Shown: positions 44,772 through 56,700 of the stretch, in pieces
Layout of the letters: every line of letters begins with the position of its first letter
How positions within the stretch are numbered: position 1 is the first letter of the stretch
Source: Streptomyces rapamycinicus NRRL 5491
GTDB taxonomy: Bacteria; Actinomycetota; Actinomycetes; Streptomycetales; Streptomycetaceae
Reading direction: 5' to 3'
Assembly: GCF_024298965.1 (NCBI RefSeq)
Contig: NZ_CP085193.1
Coordinates: forward strand, 9,734,001-9,798,000
DNA length: 64,000 nt
Program-made: the position numbers and the translations under genes
The notes under the pieces: generated by a model
What the model was told of the DNA's origin: nothing
Databases searched by the model: none
What the model saw: only the letters and a program-made list of their open reading frames with translations

Positions 44772-47700
44772 ATGTCTTCCGAGCACCATGGTCGTCATGA
44801 CAACGTTGTAGCGGTGGTGGGCGTCGCCTGCCGGCTGCCCGGCGCGGACGGCCCGACGGCGTTCTGGGACCTTCTGCGGCACGGTGTCGAGGCGGTCGGA
44901 GCGGCCTCCGGCGATCGTCTTCCCGCCGATCCGACGGCGCCGGCGCAGGGCGGCTTCCTCGACCGGATCGACGAGTTCGACGCCGGTTTCTTCGGGGTCC
45001 CGCCGGCCGAGGCCCACGCCATGGATCCTCAGCAGCGCCTCGTCCTGGAGTTGGCCTGGGAGGCGCTCGAAGAGGCGGGCATCGTCCCGGCCTCTCTGCA
45101 CGGCACCACGACCGGCGTCTACCTCGGTGTGATGGGCGACGACTACGCCCGGCTGACCTTCGGCGACCCGGACGGCCCGAGCGCGTACAGCGCCACCGGC
45201 GTCTACCGCAGCATCATCGCCAACCGGGTCTCGCACTTCCTCGGTGTGCACGGCCCCAGCCTGACCGTCGACGCCGGACAGTCCTCGTCGCTGGTCGCCG
45301 TCCACTTGGCCGTCGAGAGCCTGCGGCGCGGTGAGTGCGACACGGCGCTGGTCGGCGGCGTCAGCCTCATCGCCGACCCGGACAGCGGCCGACTCACGGC
45401 CCGGATGGGCGCGATGTCACCCGACGGACGCTGTTACGCCTTCGACGAGCGGGCAGCCGGATTCGTCCGAGGCGAGGGTGCGGGCCTGGTCGTCCTCAAA
45501 CGGCTGAGCGCGGCGATCGCCGACGGCGACCGGGTGCTGTGCGTCGTCCGGGGCAGCGCCATCAACAACGACGGCGACGGCGAGCGCCTGACCGACCCGA
45601 GCCCGGCGGCCCAAGAGGCGCTGCTGACCAGCGCCTACCAGCGTGCCGGGGTGACGGCCGGCGACGTCCAGTACGTGGAGGCGCACGGCACCGGCACCCG
45701 GGTCGGCGATCCGGTCGAGGCGGCCGCGCTCGGTGCCGCACTGGCCCGGCACCGGCCGGCGGACGCCCCGCTGCGGATAGGCTCGGTGAAGACGAACATC
45801 GGCCACCTCGAGGGCGCGGCCGGCATCGCCGGACTGATCAAGACGGTGCTCTGCATCGCCCACCGGGAACTGGTGCCCAGCCTCAACTTCGAGCGGCCGA
45901 ACCCGGCGATCGCGTTCGACGAGCTCGGCCTGGGGGTCCAGCAGGAAACCTCGCCCTGGCCCCGTCCGGAGGACGAACTGATCGCGGGGGTAAGCTCGTT
46001 CGGCATCGGCGGCACCAACTGCCACGTGGTCCTAAGTGAGTGGACCGCGCCGGCGACGGGCACGCCGGACCGCCCCGAACCCGGTGTCCTTCCGCTGGTC
46101 GTCTCGGGAGCGACCGACGCGGCCCTGTCCGCCCAGGCCGCGCGCCTCGCCACGCACCTCGATCGGCCGGAGCAGCCCGCGGCGGACCTGCCGGAGTTGG
46201 CGCACGCGCTGGCCACCACGCGCACCGCGTTCGCGCACCGCGCCGTCGTGATCGCCCACGACCGCGACGGATTAGTCACCGGTCTGGCCGCCATCGCGGA
46301 CAACCGCGCCCGCCGCGGCGTCGTCCGTGGCACGGCCGACGCCGCCGGCACCGCGTTCCTCTTCTCCGGGCAGGGCAGCCAGCACGTTCGGATGGGCCTC
46401 GAACTCGCCGCCGCGCATGAGGCGTACGCCCGCGCCTTCGCCGAGGTCGAGAGGGTCATGGATCCGCACCTCGACCACTCCCTGGCCGAGATCCTGCGTG
46501 ACCCCGACCTGATCAATGAGACCGCCTACAGCCAGCCCGCCCTGTTCGCCGTCGAGGTCGCCCTGTTCCGCCTCTACGAGAGCTGGGGCATCGCCCCGGA
46601 CCTGCTGGCCGGGCACTCCATCGGTGAGCTCGCGGCCGCGCACGTGGCGGGCGTTCTGAGCCTGGACGACGCTTGCACACTGGTTGCCGAGCGCGGCCGG
46701 CTCATGCGGAACCTCCCGGACGGCGCCATGCTGTCGCTGCGCGGCGAGGAGCACGAAGTACGCACGTTCTTCGAAACGGCGGCGACGGACGTCTCGATCG
46801 CCGCTCTCAACGGCCCGTTCAGCACCACCCTCGCCGGAGACCGCGACCAGCTCACCGACCTGGCCGAGCGCTGGCGCGCCCACGGTGGCAGATGTCAGTG
46901 GCTGGAGGTGAACCGGGCCTTCCACTCTTCGCACACCGACCGGATTCTCGACGAGTTCCGTGAGGTCGCGGAGCGTCTCACCTACGCCCGGCCGCGCATT
47001 CCGGTCGTGTCCAACGTCACCGGGCGCGTCGTCACCGGTGACGAGATGAGCTCGGCCGACTACTGGGTCCGGCACGTCCGGCAGACCGTACGGTTCCTCG
47101 ACGGCATCCGGGCCCTCGACGAGGCCGGCGTCACCACCTTCGTCGAACTCGGCCCGGACGCGGTGCTGTCCGCGATGGGCCGGTCCTGTCTGCCCGGCCG
47201 TGACGCCGTGTTCGTCAGCGTGCTTCAGGCCCGGAAGCCGGAGACGCGGTCCGTGATCGCCGCTCTGGCCGAAATGCACGTACGAGGCGTACGGATCGAC
47301 TGGAACGCCGTGTTCGGCGCGCCCCCGGCCGCCCATGTGCCCCTTCCGACGTACGCGTTCCAGCGCTCCCGCTACTGGCTCGGCTCGGCGGCCGCGCCGG
47401 AACCGGACGCGACGGGCTCCGCCCTCGACCGGCGGATGGCCGGGCTGGCACCGGCCGAACGCACGCTGGTCATGCTCGACCTGGTGCGCGAGCACGCCGC
47501 CGCCGTGCTCGGCCACGACGATCCGGGTGCGGTCGCCCCGACGCTCACCTTCCACGACCTGGGTTTCACCTCGTTCACCGGCGTCGATCTGGGTACCCGT
47601 CTGGCCCGGGCGGCCGGAGTGGCGCTGTCGCCGACCGCGGTCTTCGATTTCCCGACGCCTCAGGCGCTGGCTGAGCATCTGGTGCGGCTGGGGTCGGGTA

Positions 47701-50700
47701 CGAAAATGACCGCCGGTGAGGTGGTTCGGCCGCGGTCGGTGGATGAGCCGGTCGCGATCGTGTCGATGGCGTGCCGGTTCCCGGGCGGAGTGTCTTCGCC
47801 GGAGGACTTGTGGCGGCTGGTGTCCGAAGGTGTGGACGCGGTGGGTGGCTTCCCGGCCGATCGCGGCTGGGAGACGGAGTCTGCCGGGTATGCGCGGGTG
47901 GGTGGTTTCCTGTCCGGTGCCGCCGACTTCGACGCGGAGTTCTTCGGGATCTCGCCGCGTGAGGCGGTGGCGATGGATCCGCAGCAGCGGCTGCTGCTGG
48001 AGGTGTCCTGGGAGGCCCTGGAGCGGGCAGGCCTGGACCCGGCCGGGATGAAGGGTACGGACACCGGGGTCTTCGCGGGGCTGTACTCGCAGGATTACGC
48101 CTCGCGGCTGCCGGAGGGCGATGACGGCTTCCGGCTGACGGGGAACACGTCGAGCGTGGCGTCCGGCCGGGTGGCGTACACCTTCGGTCTTGAGGGGCCG
48201 GCGGTCACCGTGGACACGGCGTGTTCGTCGTCGCTGGTGGCGATGCACCTGGCGGCGCAGGCGCTGCGCAACGGGGAGTGCTCGCTGGCGCTGGCCGGTG
48301 GTGTGACGGTGATGGCCACCCCGGGGATGTTCACGGAGTTCGCGGCGCAGGGCGGGCTGGCGGCCGACGGGCGGGTCAAGGCGTTCTCAGCCGAGGCGGA
48401 CGGCACCAACTGGGCCGAGGGTGTCGGGGTGGTGGTGCTGGAGCGTTTGTCGGAGGCGCGGCGGCTCGGGCATCCGGTGCTGGCGGTGTTGCGGGGCAGT
48501 GCGGTCAACCAGGACGGCGCGAGCAATGGCCTGACCGCCCCGAACGGTCCGTCCCAGGAGCGGGTGATCCGGCGGGCGCTGGCCGATGCCCGGCTTTCCG
48601 CTTCGGACGTGGATGTGATCGAGGGGCACGGGACGGGGACCACGCTCGGGGACCCGATCGAGGCGCAGGCGCTGCTGGCGACGTACGGGCAGGGGCGGCC
48701 GGAGGACCGGCCGTTGTGGCTGGGATCGCTGAAGTCGAACATCGGCCACACTCAGGCGGCGGCCGGGGTGGCCGGTGTGATCAAGATGGTCGAGGCGATG
48801 CTCCACGCGACGCTCCCGGCGACCCTGCACGCTGGTGAACCGTCGCCGCGGGTGGACTGGACGGCCGGTGAGGTGCGCCTGCTGACGGAGGGGCGGCGGT
48901 GGGAGTCGGAGGGCCGTCTGCGGCGGGCCGGAGTCTCCGCGTTCGGGATCAGCGGCACCAACGCTCATGTGATCCTGGAGCAGGCGCCGGACGCGGTTCC
49001 CGCGCGATCCGCGCCCGCCCGTCCGGTGGTGACGGGCGATGTGGTGCCGTGGGTGTTGTCGGCGCGGTCGGATGCGGGGTTGCGGACGCTGGGGGGCCGG
49101 CTGGCGTCGGGTGTCCCGGCCGGGGCCGACATCGCGGATGTGGCGGGGGCGCTGGCGGGTTCGAGGGCTGGGCTGGAGTTCCGGGCGGTGGTGCTCGGCG
49201 CCGACCGTGCGGAACTGGACGAGGGCCTGACGCGGGTGGAGCCGGTCGGGGCGGCGGCCCGGGGCCCGGTGGCGTGGGTGTTCCCGGGTCAGGGGTCGCA
49301 GTGGACCGGCATGGGCCAGGAACTGGCCGATTCCTCGCCGGTGTTCGCGGACGTGCTGGACGAAGTGTGTGCGGTGGCGGATCCGTTGCTGGGCCGCTCG
49401 TTGCGGGAGGTGATGTTCTCCGGCGTCGAGGTGCATCAGACCGGCTTTGCCCAGGTGGCGATATTCGCGTTCGAGGCCGGGTTGGCGGCGGCGGTGCGGG
49501 CGGCCGGCCTGGAGCCGGACTTCGTGGCCGGTCACTCGGTGGGTGAGGTGACGGCTGCCTATGTGGCGGGCGCGGTCACTCTCGAAGACGCGGTGCGGCT
49601 GCTGGTCGCGCGGGGCGCGTTGATGCAGGCACTGCCGCCGGGCGGGGTCATGGCGGCGGTGCAGGCCGGCGAGCATGAGGTGGACCTGTCCGGCCTGGAA
49701 GACCGGGTTGCCGTGGCGGCGGTGAACGGTTCGTCGGCGGTGGTGCTGTCCGGGGATGAGGATGCGGTCGAGGTTGCCGTCGGGCGGCTGGCGGGCCGTA
49801 AGGTGCGCCGGCTCGAGGTCAGCCATGCGTTCCATTCGCCGTTGATGCGTCCGATCACTGCTGATCTGGCGCGGGTGGTGGCCGGAATCCGGTTCACGGA
49901 GCCGCGGGTGCCACTGGTGTCGGCGGTCACCGGGGCCGTGGCGGATGCGGACGTGCTCCGCGATCCGGAGTACTGGGTGGAGCAGGCGGTGGGTACCGTC
50001 CGTTTCCACGACGCCGTCCGCTATCTGCACGGGCGTGGCACGGCCGGGTTCTTGGAAGTCGGCCCGGACCGGGTGTTGTCGGCTGTGGTTCACGGCGGCG
50101 ACCGCGGGGTGTGGGCGGCCGGTCTGGCCGAACGGGGGGACGCCGGGGCTCGTCGTCTGCTGGCCGGTCTGGCCGAGGCATGGGCTCATGGCGCGGCGGT
50201 GGACTGGACCCGACTGGTCCCGGTCGGCCGTCCGGTGGAGTTGCCGACGTATCCGTTCCAGCACCGCCGCTATTGGCCGGCCGGCCGGGCGGCCTCGGCG
50301 TCGGGCCACCCGGTGGTGGGGGAGGGCGTGCCGCTGGCGAGCGGTGCCGGGACGGTCTTCGCGGGGCGACTGGCGGCGGATCCGCTGATCGACGGGTCGA
50401 TGGCGGTGGCCGAACTGGCGGTGTACGCGGCGGGGCAGGCCGGTTGGCCGGTGCTCGAGGAGCTTGAGTTCGAGCAGGTGCTGGCGCCGGAGGGTCCGGT
50501 ACAGGTGCAGGTGAGCATCGCGGGACAGCGGCTGGAGGTGTTCGCGCGTCCGTCCGATGCGGGCGAGTGGGTGCGGTACGCCAGCGCGGTCGTCTCGGAG
50601 CGGGTCCGGCCGGTGCCGGACCATGCCGGCGATGAGGTGGCCGTGGAGGTGCCCGATGCGGCCGGCTATGCGATTCATCCGGAGTTGCTGGAAGCCGCGC

Positions 50701-53700
50701 TGAACCTGGGCCCGGATGAGGTGCCGTCGCGGTGGGAGGGCGTCCGGCTGCACGCGGCCGGGGCCCGGGAACTGCGGGTCCGCGTAGGCGCGTCGGGTCT
50801 GCTCGCGGTGGATGGTGACGGACAGCCGGTCCTGGAGATCGCGCGGATGACCTCGCGTCCGGCCCCTCGGGGCGGGCCGGTCCACGGTGATCTGCTCGGC
50901 CTGCGCTGGGAGCCGACGTCGGCGGCTGGCCTCGGGACGGCGGAGTGGACGGTGATCCGGCCGGGCGGGAGCGTCCCGCCGACGGACGGCGAACCGATGA
51001 CCGTGGCCGCGGTGTGCGCGGGCGAGGATCCGCTGGGCTGGGTGCTCAGCGTTGTGCAGGAGTGGGCGGGCGAGGACCGGCCGGCCGGGTCCCGGCTGGT
51101 AGTGGTGACTCGGCAGGCAGTGGCGGCTGGTCCGGATGACATGGTGTCCGGCCTGGTTCAGGCACCGGTGTGGGGTCTGGTGCGGGCGGCCCGCGGTGAG
51201 CACCCCGGCCACGTCCTGGTGCTGGCCGACACCGATACCGACGACCTGGCCCCGCTGGCCGCCTCGGTCGCCGGCGGTGACACGGAAGTGGCCGTTCGCG
51301 GCGGCGAGGTACGCGTGCCCCGGCTGCGCCCGCTGCCCGCCACCGCCCTGCCCGAATGGCCCACTCTGGGCGGCACGGTTCTGGTCACCGGCGGCACCGG
51401 CACGCTGGGCGGTCTGGTCGCCCGGCACCTGGTGGAGCGGCACGGCGTCCGGGACCTGGTCCTGGCCAGCCGGTCCGGCGCGGACGCGCCCGGTGTCGAC
51501 GGGCTGGTGGCCGACCTGGAGGCGGCCGGGGCCCGGGTGCGGGTCATGGCCTCTGATCTGGCCGATCCCGGCGCGGCCGACGCGCTGGTCGCGGGCATCC
51601 CGGACCTGGTCGGGGTGGTGCACGCGGCCGGGGTGCTGGCCCCGGAGACGGTGCGGGCGCTGACACCGGAAGGGCTCGGCCGTACGCTGCGGGCGAAGGC
51701 CGTTTCCGCGTGGCGGTTGCACGAGGCGACCCGCGGTCTGGACCTGCGGCTGTTCGTGCTGTTCTCCTCTCTGTCCGGGCTGCTGAGCACGGCCGGCTTC
51801 GGGGCGTATGCCGGGGCCAACGTCTACCTGGACGCGCTGGCCGCGCGTCGGCGGGCGGAAGGGCTGCCGGCGGTGTCGATCGCCTGGAGCATGTGGGAGC
51901 AGACCAGCGCGCTGACCGAAGACCTGCCCGTGGTGTACGCGGACCGGCTGACCCGTGGCGGCGGCGTGCCACTGGAGACCGGGCACGCGCTGAGCTTGCT
52001 GGACGCCGCGGTGGTGAGTTCGGAGCCGGTGGTGGCGGCCGGGCTGGACATCGCCGTGGTGCGGGCCGCGCTCGCCGCCGGGCTGCCGCTGTCGCCCGTC
52101 CTGCACGCCCTCGGCCGCCCCCGGCGGCGCACGGTCACGGCGGGCACCGGCCCGATGGGTGCGCTGGCCGGCCGCCTGGCCGAGGCGCCCGAGGCCGAAC
52201 ACTCCGGGCTCGTACTCGATCTGGTCCGCAGGCACGCCGCCGCGGTACTCGGCCGCGACGATCCCGGTTCGATCACACCTGCGCTGCCCTTCCACGATCA
52301 GGGCTTCACCTCGTTCACCGGTGTCGAATTCGGCAACCGCCTCACGGCGGCGACCGGAGTGGCGCTGTCGCCGACCGCGGTCTTCGACTACCCGACACCG
52401 CAGGTGCTGGCCGAGCACCTGGTCGCCCGGGCCACCGGTGTGGCCGCGCGGAAAAACGAGGTGGCGCCGGGTCGGTCGGTGGATGAGCCGGTCGCGATCG
52501 TGTCGATGGCGTGTCGCTATCCGGGTGGGGTGTCTTCGCCGGAGGACTTGTGGCGGCTGGTGTCCGAGGGTGTGGACGCGGTGGGTGGCTTCCCGGCCGA
52601 TCGTGGCTGGGAGACGGAGTCGGCTGGTTACGCGCGGGTGGGTGGTTTCCTGTCCGGTGCTGCCGACTTCGACGCGGAGTTCTTCGGGATCTCGCCGCGT
52701 GAGGCGGTGGCGATGGACCCGCAGCAGCGGCTGCTGCTGGAGGTGTCCTGGGAGGCCCTGGAGCGGGCGGGCCTGGACCCGACCGGGCTGCGCGGCTCCG
52801 ACACCGGGGTCTTCGCCGGACTGTCCGGCCAGGACTACAGCTCGCGGCTGTCCGACAGCGACGCGGGCGGCTTCCGGCTTACGGGGAACGCGTCGAGTGT
52901 CGTTTCCGGCCGGGTGGCGTACACGTTCGGTCTCGAGGGTCCGGCGGTGACGGTCGATACGGCGTGTTCGTCGTCGCTGGTGGCGATGCACCTGGCGGCT
53001 CAGGCGCTGCGGAACGGGGAGTGCTCGCTGGCGCTGGCCGGTGGCGTGACCGTACTGGCGACGGAGGGGGTGTTCGCGGAGTTCGCGGCGCAGGGCGGCT
53101 TGGCGTCCGACGGCCGGTGCAAGCCGTTCTCGGCCGCAGCCGACGGTACGGGCTGGGGCGAGGGCGTCGGCGTGGTGCTGCTGGAGCGGCTGTCGGAGGC
53201 GCGGCGGCTCGGGCATCCGGTGCTGGGGGTGTTGCGGGGCAGCGCCGTGAACCAGGACGGGGCGTCCAACGGCCTGTCGGCCCCCAACGGCCCGTCGCAG
53301 GAACGCGTCATCCGCCGGGCCCTGGCCGATGCCCGGCTGACTCCGGGCGAAGTGGACGTTGTCGAGGGACACGGGACGGGCACCACGCTCGGGGACCCGA
53401 TCGAGGCCCAGGCGCTGCTGGCGACGTACGGGCAGGACCGGCCGGAGGACCGGCCGCTGTGGCTGGGGTCGGTGAAGTCGAACATCGGCCACACCCAGGG
53501 GGCGGCCGGTGTGGCCGGTGTGATCAAGATGGTCGAGGCGATGCGGCACGGGACGCTCCCGGCGATGCTGCACGCCGATGAGCCGTCGCCGCATGTGGAC
53601 TGGTCGGCCGGTGAGGTGCGGCTGCTGGCCGAGGCGCGGACGTGGGAGTCGGCGGACCGTCCGCGGCGGGCAGGGGTGTCGTCGTTCGGGATCAGCGGCA

Positions 53701-56700
53701 CCAACGCCCATGTGATTCTCGAAGAGGCCCCCGCCGCTTCGGTCGTGGTCCCGTCGGCGGAGCCCGTGGTGACCGGCGCTGTGGTGCCGTGGGTGTTGTC
53801 GGCGCGCTCGGGTGCGGGGTTGACGGCGCTGGCGGGGCGGCTGGTGTCGGATGTCCCGGCCGGGGCCGGCATCGGGGATGTGGCGGGTGCGCTGGCGGGG
53901 GGCCGGGCCGGGCTGGAGTACCGGGCCGTAGTCCTGGGTGTTGACCGTGACGAGCTGGACGAGGCGCTGACGCGGGTCGAGCCGGGTGGACCGTCGGTGG
54001 CTGGTGGCGGTGTGGCTTTCGTGTTCCCGGGTCAGGGGTCGCAGTGGCCGGGGATGGGGCGAGAGCTGCTGGCCTGTTCGCCGGTGTTCGCCGAGTTCGT
54101 GGCCGAGTGCGAGCGGCTGGTGGACTTTCCGCTGCGGGACGCGCTGGTGTCGGGGGTGGGGCTGGACCGGGTGGAGGTGGTCCAGCCGGTGTTGTTCGTG
54201 ATGATGGTGGGCCTGGCCAAGGTGTGGGAAGCGGCGGGAGTGGTCCCGTCGGCGGTGGTGGGCCATTCGCAGGGTGAGGTCGCTGCCGCGTGTTTCGCGG
54301 GGGCTCTGTCGTTGGAGGACGCCCTCGGTCTGGTTATCGCGCGGGGCCGGGCGTTGGCGGCGCTGGCGGGTACGGGCGGGATGTTGTCGGTCGCGGCGGC
54401 TCCCGAGGTGGTCGAGGGCTTGCTGCGGGCCGGGTTGGGGATCGCGGCGGTCAACGCGGCCGAGCAGGTGGTGGTTTCCGGGGCGCCGGAAGCGCTGGAC
54501 GCGTTGGCGGCGCGGTGTGAGGCGGCCGGGATCCGGGCCCGTCGGGTCGATGTGGACTACGCGAGCCACCACCCGTTGGTGGAGTCGGTGCGGGACGACT
54601 TGCTGGCCGTGCGGGTATCGCCGCGGGCGGGCCGGGTGCCGTTCTACTCGGCGGTGACCGGCACGGTGATGGACACCGCGGAGCTGGACACCGCGTATTG
54701 GTGGCGGAATCTGCGGGAGCAGGTCAAGTTCGCGCAAACCGTGGCGGCGGTGCCGGTGGCCGGGTTCGTGGAAGTGAGCCCGCACCCGGTGCTGGTGCCG
54801 GGGATCGAAGGCGGCTGGGCGGTCGGGTCGCTGCGTCGCGATGATGGCGGGCAGCGGCGCCTGCTGGCTTCGCTGGGTGAGGCGTGGACTCATGGTGCGG
54901 CGGTGGACTGGGCCCGCCTGGTTCCGGTCGGCCGTCCGGTGGTGTTGCCGACGTATCCGTTCCAGCACCGCCGGTATTGGGCGTCGGGTGGCGGGACGGG
55001 CCGGGGCGACGCGGGTCACCCGCTGCTGCAGTCGGCGGTGCGGTTGGCCGAGGACGCCGGCTGGGTGCTGTCGGGGCGGGTGTCGGCGGGCACGAGTCCC
55101 TGGCTGGCCGATCACGCGGTCTCGGGAACGGTGCTCGTGCCCGGGGCGGCGCTGGCCGAGCTGGTGCTGAATGCCGGGGACCGCGTCGGGTTGCCCGCGA
55201 TCGGGGAGATCACGTTCGAGCAACCCCTGGTCTTGAACGGCGGCCCGGTTGACCTTCAGGTGTCGGTGGAGGGCGATCGGGCCGCCGTGTTCTCCCGTAC
55301 CGGGGAGCAGTGGACCCGGCACGCCACCGCGACCCTGGCCGATCCGGCCGGGACGGTGGAAGGTCTGGACGGGCAGTGGCCCCCGGCCGGCGCGCGGCCG
55401 CTGCCGGTCGGCGACGCTTACGAGGCCATGGCGGGTCGCGGGTACGAGTACGGGCCGGTGTTCCGCGGCCTGCAGGCGGCCTGGCGGCTCGGCGAGGACC
55501 TGTACGCCGAGGTGGAGCTCCCCGCCGGGGATGCTCAGGACGGGTTCGCGATCCATCCGGCGCTGCTGGACTCCGCCTTGCACATGATGGTCGTGGCCGC
55601 GGAGGACAGCCACGGGGTGCTGCTGCCGTTCGCATGGCGGGATGTGCGGTTGCACGCCACGGGGGCGTCAGCGCTGCGGGTGAGGTTGCGCCCGGCCGGC
55701 CCGGACGCGTTCGCTCTGCTGGCCGCCGACGGTGAGGGCCGGCCGGTGGTGTCGGCGGCGGCGATGATTTCCCGTCCGGCCGACACCGGCCGGCTCACCC
55801 GCTCCGCCACGGGTGCGGGGCTGTTGTCGCTGGAATGGGCGCCGCTGAACCTGGGATCGGCTTCGGAGCAGGCCTGGGTACGGGTGGGCCCGGGGTTGGA
55901 TCTGCCTGAGACCGCGGACGAGCCGGTGCTCGCGTCGGCCGAGCCGGCTGATGTGTCCGCGGCTTTGGCGCTGGTGCAGGCGTGGCTGGGGGCTGGGTAT
56001 CCGGCGGGGTCGCGGTTGGTGGTCCGTACTCGTGACGCGGTCGCCGCGGCCGAAGGCGACATGGCCGCTGGGCTGGAGTCGTCGGGGGCGTGGGGGCTCG
56101 TGCGGTCGGCGCGGTCCGAGCATCCGGACGCGGGTCTGGTGCTGCTCGACGACGACGGGCGCCCCGAATCGGCCGAGATCACCGCCGCCGCGCTGGCCAC
56201 TGGGGAGAAAGAGCTCGCGTTGCGGGCGGGGGCGGCGCTGGTGCCCCGCCTGCGCCCGGTATCGGCCGTACCCGAGCTGCCGACCGGTCCGGGGGCGTGG
56301 CGGCTGGAGTGGGCCGCCGGGGGCGACCTGGACGAGATGCGGGTGGTTGCGGCCCCGGACGCCGAGCGGCCGCTGGGTCCCCATGAGGTTCGTATCGCCG
56401 TCCGCGCGGCGGGGGTGAACTTCCGCGACCTGTTGTCGGCACTGGGCATGCTGCCGGGCGACACCCGGCCGCCGGGCAGCGAGGGCGCCGGGGTCGTGGT
56501 CGAGGTCGGTCCCGAGGTGCGCGGCCTGGTGTCCGGCATGCGTGTGATGGGGATGTTCCAGGGGTTCGGCCCGCTGGCGGTGGCCGACGCGCGGCTGATG
56601 GCGCCGGTGCCGGACGGGTGGAGCGACGTCGAGGCGGCAGCGATACCGATCGTCTATCTGACGGCCTACCACGCGCTGTTCGACCTGGGCCGGGTGCGGG

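Noticed and set aside
46272..48248. Antisense open frame opposite the loading module and module 1
   Set aside because: No domains; lies on the wrong strand of intact AT, ACP and KS coding sequence.
48387..55655. Antisense open frame of about 2,400 codons through the PKS
   Set aside because: High GC third positions keep the reverse frame open. The translation is Arg/His/Gln/Pro-rich without domains, while the plus strand has intact PKS motifs.
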